Assembly: GCA_964473865.1 (NCBI GenBank)
Contig: CAYYQN010000011.1
Span: 50,366-114,365 of the forward strand
Length of the DNA: 64,000 nucleotides
Direction: 5' to 3'
Source of the DNA: CAIMUX01 sp964473865
GTDB taxonomy: Bacteria; Eisenbacteria; RBG-16-71-46; CAIMUX01
Both the position numbers and the translations under genes were made by a program. Positions 61,879 to 64,000 of this stretch are shown here, piece after piece; the first letter of the stretch is position 1; every line of letters begins with the position of its first letter. A model generated the notes under the pieces. It made no database searches. It worked only from the letters and a program-made list of their open reading frames with translations, and was not told the DNA's origin.

Positions 61879-63816
61879 CTACTGGGTCTTTACGAGCCGC
61901 TCCACAGTGTGGCCCGTCGCTCCTTCCAGGCGGACCAGGTAGATTCCGGCCGGTGTCTCCCGTCCGGACGCCTCCCGACCGTCCCAGGTGACGGTGAAGA
62001 AGTGCCCGTCCAGGGTACCTTCCCAGACCGTGCGCACCAACCTTCCTACCGTGTCGAACACAAGGACGCGTCCGCCGGCCATCAAGGGTCCCCCCACCCT
62101 TAGCGAGACGCCGCCTGAGAACGGGTTCGGCATGGCCCGCACGCTGAGAACACTGGCTGGGCCGGCGTCATCGACACTGCTGGCGATGCATGGGTAGGGT
62201 TCGCACGTCGTACCGTCGCCCATGTACATCTGCCCCCCGGCGTAAGCACACTGCGCCCAGGTCAGGACCTGACAGGATCCGCTTGCGAAGCAGCAGGCGC
62301 CGGTGGGGCCGCACGGGTACGGCACACAGACGGTTCCGGGCCCGAGCCACCAATCTGTGCAAGAGGCCTGCGTTGTGATGGAACAGCTCCCCGCGACACA
62401 GCAGGCGCCGAGCGGCTGAGGGCAAGGGTTGGGCACGCAGACCGTCGCTCCTCCCTGGAAGACCCCTCCGGCTTCGACGCAAGCGGTCTCTGTCAGGACG
62501 GTGCAGCCACCGTCGGCTTGGCAGCAGGCACCGGCTGGTGGTGCGCACGGGTTTGGATGGCACGCGGTGCCTCCACCTTCATACGTGTGGGGGTAGGGCG
62601 CCTGTCCGCAGTCCACCTCGGTCAGAACCACACAGGTTCCGTCAAGAAGGCTGCAGCACGCTCCGATGGTCAGACACGGTGTCGGGACACACGCGGTGAA
62701 GAACCCCATCCACGTTCCGTCTCCTCCATCGCATGCGGGTTCAGTCAGCACGAAGCAGTTGGTCCCATCGCAGCAAGCGCCGGGAAGGATCGCACATGGA
62801 TCTGGGCTGCAGGGGACAGTCTGTCCAGCCCAGTAGCCTCCCAGCGCCGCACAACCCGCTTCGTATGTCATGGTGCAGCCGACATCCTCCCGGCAACAGG
62901 CCCCGACAAGGGAGCTGAACAGCCCGAGGCTGTTCACTCCGCCCGCCGTGACCGCGGTGAACCCGATGTTCGGGTCCGGCACGGTGCACTGGCCGTATGC
63001 GTTCCAGCCCCATGCGACGATCGACCCGTCCGACCTCAGGCCGAGCGAGTGCGCCGAGCCTCCGGAAACCGCAACATATCCGGTGTTCGGCGTGGGCACG
63101 TCGCACTGGCCATATTCGTGGTCTCCCCAGGCGATGACCGACCCGTCGGTCTTGAGTCCGAGACTGTGGTAGCCGCCCGCGGCGATCGCCGTGAATCCGG
63201 CGTTCGGGGTGGGTACCGCAATCTGGCCGTTCCCGTTGCTCCCCCACGCCACGATCGATCCATCCGTCCTCAGGGCCATGCTGTGGTTCCTGCCTGCCGC
63301 CACCGCGATGTACCCCGTGTCCGGCAGTGGGACTGCACACTGGCCGAACTCGTTGCGACCCCACGCCACGATCGTTCCGTCGGCCTTCAGTCCGACGCTG
63401 TGGTACCAGCCCGCGGCTATCTCGACGAATCCGTCGTTGGGGGCCGGCACATCGCACTGGCCGTCGTCATTACCGCCCCACGCTACGATCGATCCATGTG
63501 CCCGCAGGGCGAGGCTATGATATCCGCCGCCCGAGACGCGGGTGAATCCCGCGTTGGGCTCGGGTTCCTCACTCTGACCGTAGTTGTTCCATCCCCAAGC
63601 GACGACCGATCCGTCGGAGCGCAGCGCGACGACATGACCTGCGCCACCGGCGATCGTCACGAACTGGCTGTTGGGCGAAGGCACATCGCACTGACCGTAG
63701 TCATTGCCCCCCCATGCCACGATCGAACCCTCAGCCTGCGCGCGGGCTGTCGGCACGCCGGCCGCCGCGGCCGTCAGCACGGAGGTGAGCACCAGGATGC
63801 CCGTCAGTAGTCTCAT
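61879..63816 (-). CDS. Secreted RCC1-repeat / GACC-repeat protein with FlgD-like tail
   Basis: A 645-residue exported protein of unknown function. The ATG at 63816 follows GGAGG by five bases and gives a signal peptide (ILVLTSVLTAAAAG). Residues about 30-320 are seven RCC1 beta-propeller repeats of about 41 residues (GSIVAWGWNxYGQC ... HSLGLKSD), enough for one seven-bladed propeller. Residues about 325-555 are six Cys-rich repeats beginning GACC and ending NPC/YPC, each with six cysteines, presumably disulfide-bonded. The last 90 residues are the sorting tail (AMPNPFSGG, VFDTVGR, WDGREASG, GIYLVRL). It is likely a surface adhesin or scaffold. Confidence 0.9.
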   Translation of the reverse strand: MRLLTGILVLTSVLTAAAAGVPTARAQAEGSIVAWGGNDYGQCDVPSPNSQFVTIAGGAGHVVALRSDGSVVAWGWNNYGQSEEPEPNAGFTRVSGGGYHSLALRAHGSIVAWGGNDDGQCDVPAPNDGFVEIAAGWYHSVGLKADGTIVAWGRNEFGQCAVPLPDTGYIAVAAGRNHSMALRTDGSIVAWGSNGNGQIAVPTPNAGFTAIAAGGYHSLGLKTDGSVIAWGDHEYGQCDVPTPNTGYVAVSGGSAHSLGLRSDGSIVAWGWNAYGQCTVPDPNIGFTAVTAGGVNSLGLFSSLVGACCREDVGCTMTYEAGCAALGGYWAGQTVPCSPDPCAILPGACCDGTNCFVLTEPACDGGDGTWMGFFTACVPTPCLTIGACCSLLDGTCVVLTEVDCGQAPYPHTYEGGGTACHPNPCAPPAGACCQADGGCTVLTETACVEAGGVFQGGATVCVPNPCPQPLGACCVAGSCSITTQASCTDWWLGPGTVCVPYPCGPTGACCFASGSCQVLTWAQCAYAGGQMYMGDGTTCEPYPCIASSVDDAGPASVLSVRAMPNPFSGGVSLRVGGPLMAGGRVLVFDTVGRLVRTVWEGTLDGHFFTVTWDGREASGRETPAGIYLVRLEGATGHTVERLVKTQ

Positions 63817-63865
63817 GGAGTCCTCCAGTTCGCCTAGGCTGCAATCGCGACCCATGAACGCACCA

Positions 63866-63893
63866 AGCATAGTCCAGTGGGATGCCGCGGCAA
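63866..63893 (-). promoter_or_regulatory. Promoter-like sequence for the RCC1-repeat gene
   Basis: On the minus strand TTGCCG, a 16-bp spacer and TATGCT lie 50 bases before the start at 63816. It is a weak sigma-70-like match. The remaining 63894-64000 sequence shows no gene. Confidence 0.35.
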
Positions 63894-64000
63894 AGAGCTT
63901 TCGGGGATTCGCTTGAGACTGTCTGCTGAGGGACGCGGACGGTTTGGCTTTCCCCTATGATTCCGAACGGGGAGGCATCGGGCCGGTAAGTCCTCGAGCA

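Overview
The window is about 64 kb of GC-rich bacterial chromosome with no rRNA, tRNA or CRISPR array that I could find. Five secreted proteins end in the same kind of C-terminal module: an AxPNPF- or PDPF-type strand, then a VFDxxGR strand, a WDGRD/WNGRD turn and a final GVYxxRL strand. This is the FlgD-like Ig fold used as a secretion or sorting tail in FCB-group bacteria. Together with the Cys-rich GACC repeats, the Tat/Sec lipoproteins and the DUF-rich outer-membrane genes, this points to an uncultured FCB-related lineage of the Candidatus Eisenbacteria type. That placement is an inference; no marker gene in the window settles it.

Layout. 1-12 kb: an HtrA-type protease cut by the window edge, a large secreted protein with GDDxY repeats and HEAT repeats, a small outer-membrane barrel, a PreP-like M16C protease, a B12-binding radical SAM protein and a small zinc-ribbon protein. 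11.7-20.8 kb: an alkaline-phosphatase-superfamily hydrolase with TPRs, a secreted metallophosphoesterase, an FHA-GAF-SpoIIE phosphatase, a secreted M28 peptidase and a small membrane protein. 20.8-29.5 kb: one long minus-strand operon joining a Qmo/Hdr-like electron-transfer complex (two HdrA-like flavoproteins, a QmoC-like membrane Fe-S protein, MvhD) to a group 3-type [NiFe] hydrogenase (MvhG, MvhA), its maturation protease and a translationally coupled GIY-YIG protein. 29.9-36 kb: a membrane sensor histidine kinase and a very large TPP II-like subtilase. 36.3-40.9 kb: a glycosyltransferase, a lipoprotein and an outer-membrane protein, overlapping stop to start. 40.9-50 kb: RNase HI, an alpha-L-fucosidase, an unrecognised Cys-rich protein, a TldD/TldE pair and a secreted C25 (gingipain-like) peptidase.

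50-64 kb is the accessory part. It has low gene density, fragments of a hydrogenase-gamma/AsrB-like flavoprotein, an IS66 transposase, an IS91 transposase and a formylglycine-generating-enzyme-like protein, plus a more complete transposase. In the middle of this debris stands an intact three-gene operon (54.7-59.1 kb) with its own promoter-like sequence. It encodes a two-TM zinc-ribbon protein with a run of seven exact 14-residue repeats, a coiled-coil protein and a bactofilin-like beta-solenoid protein. I know no described system with this composition and consider it the best candidate for an undescribed system here. The window ends with two secreted proteins carrying the FlgD-like tail, one of them built of seven RCC1 repeats followed by six GACC repeats.
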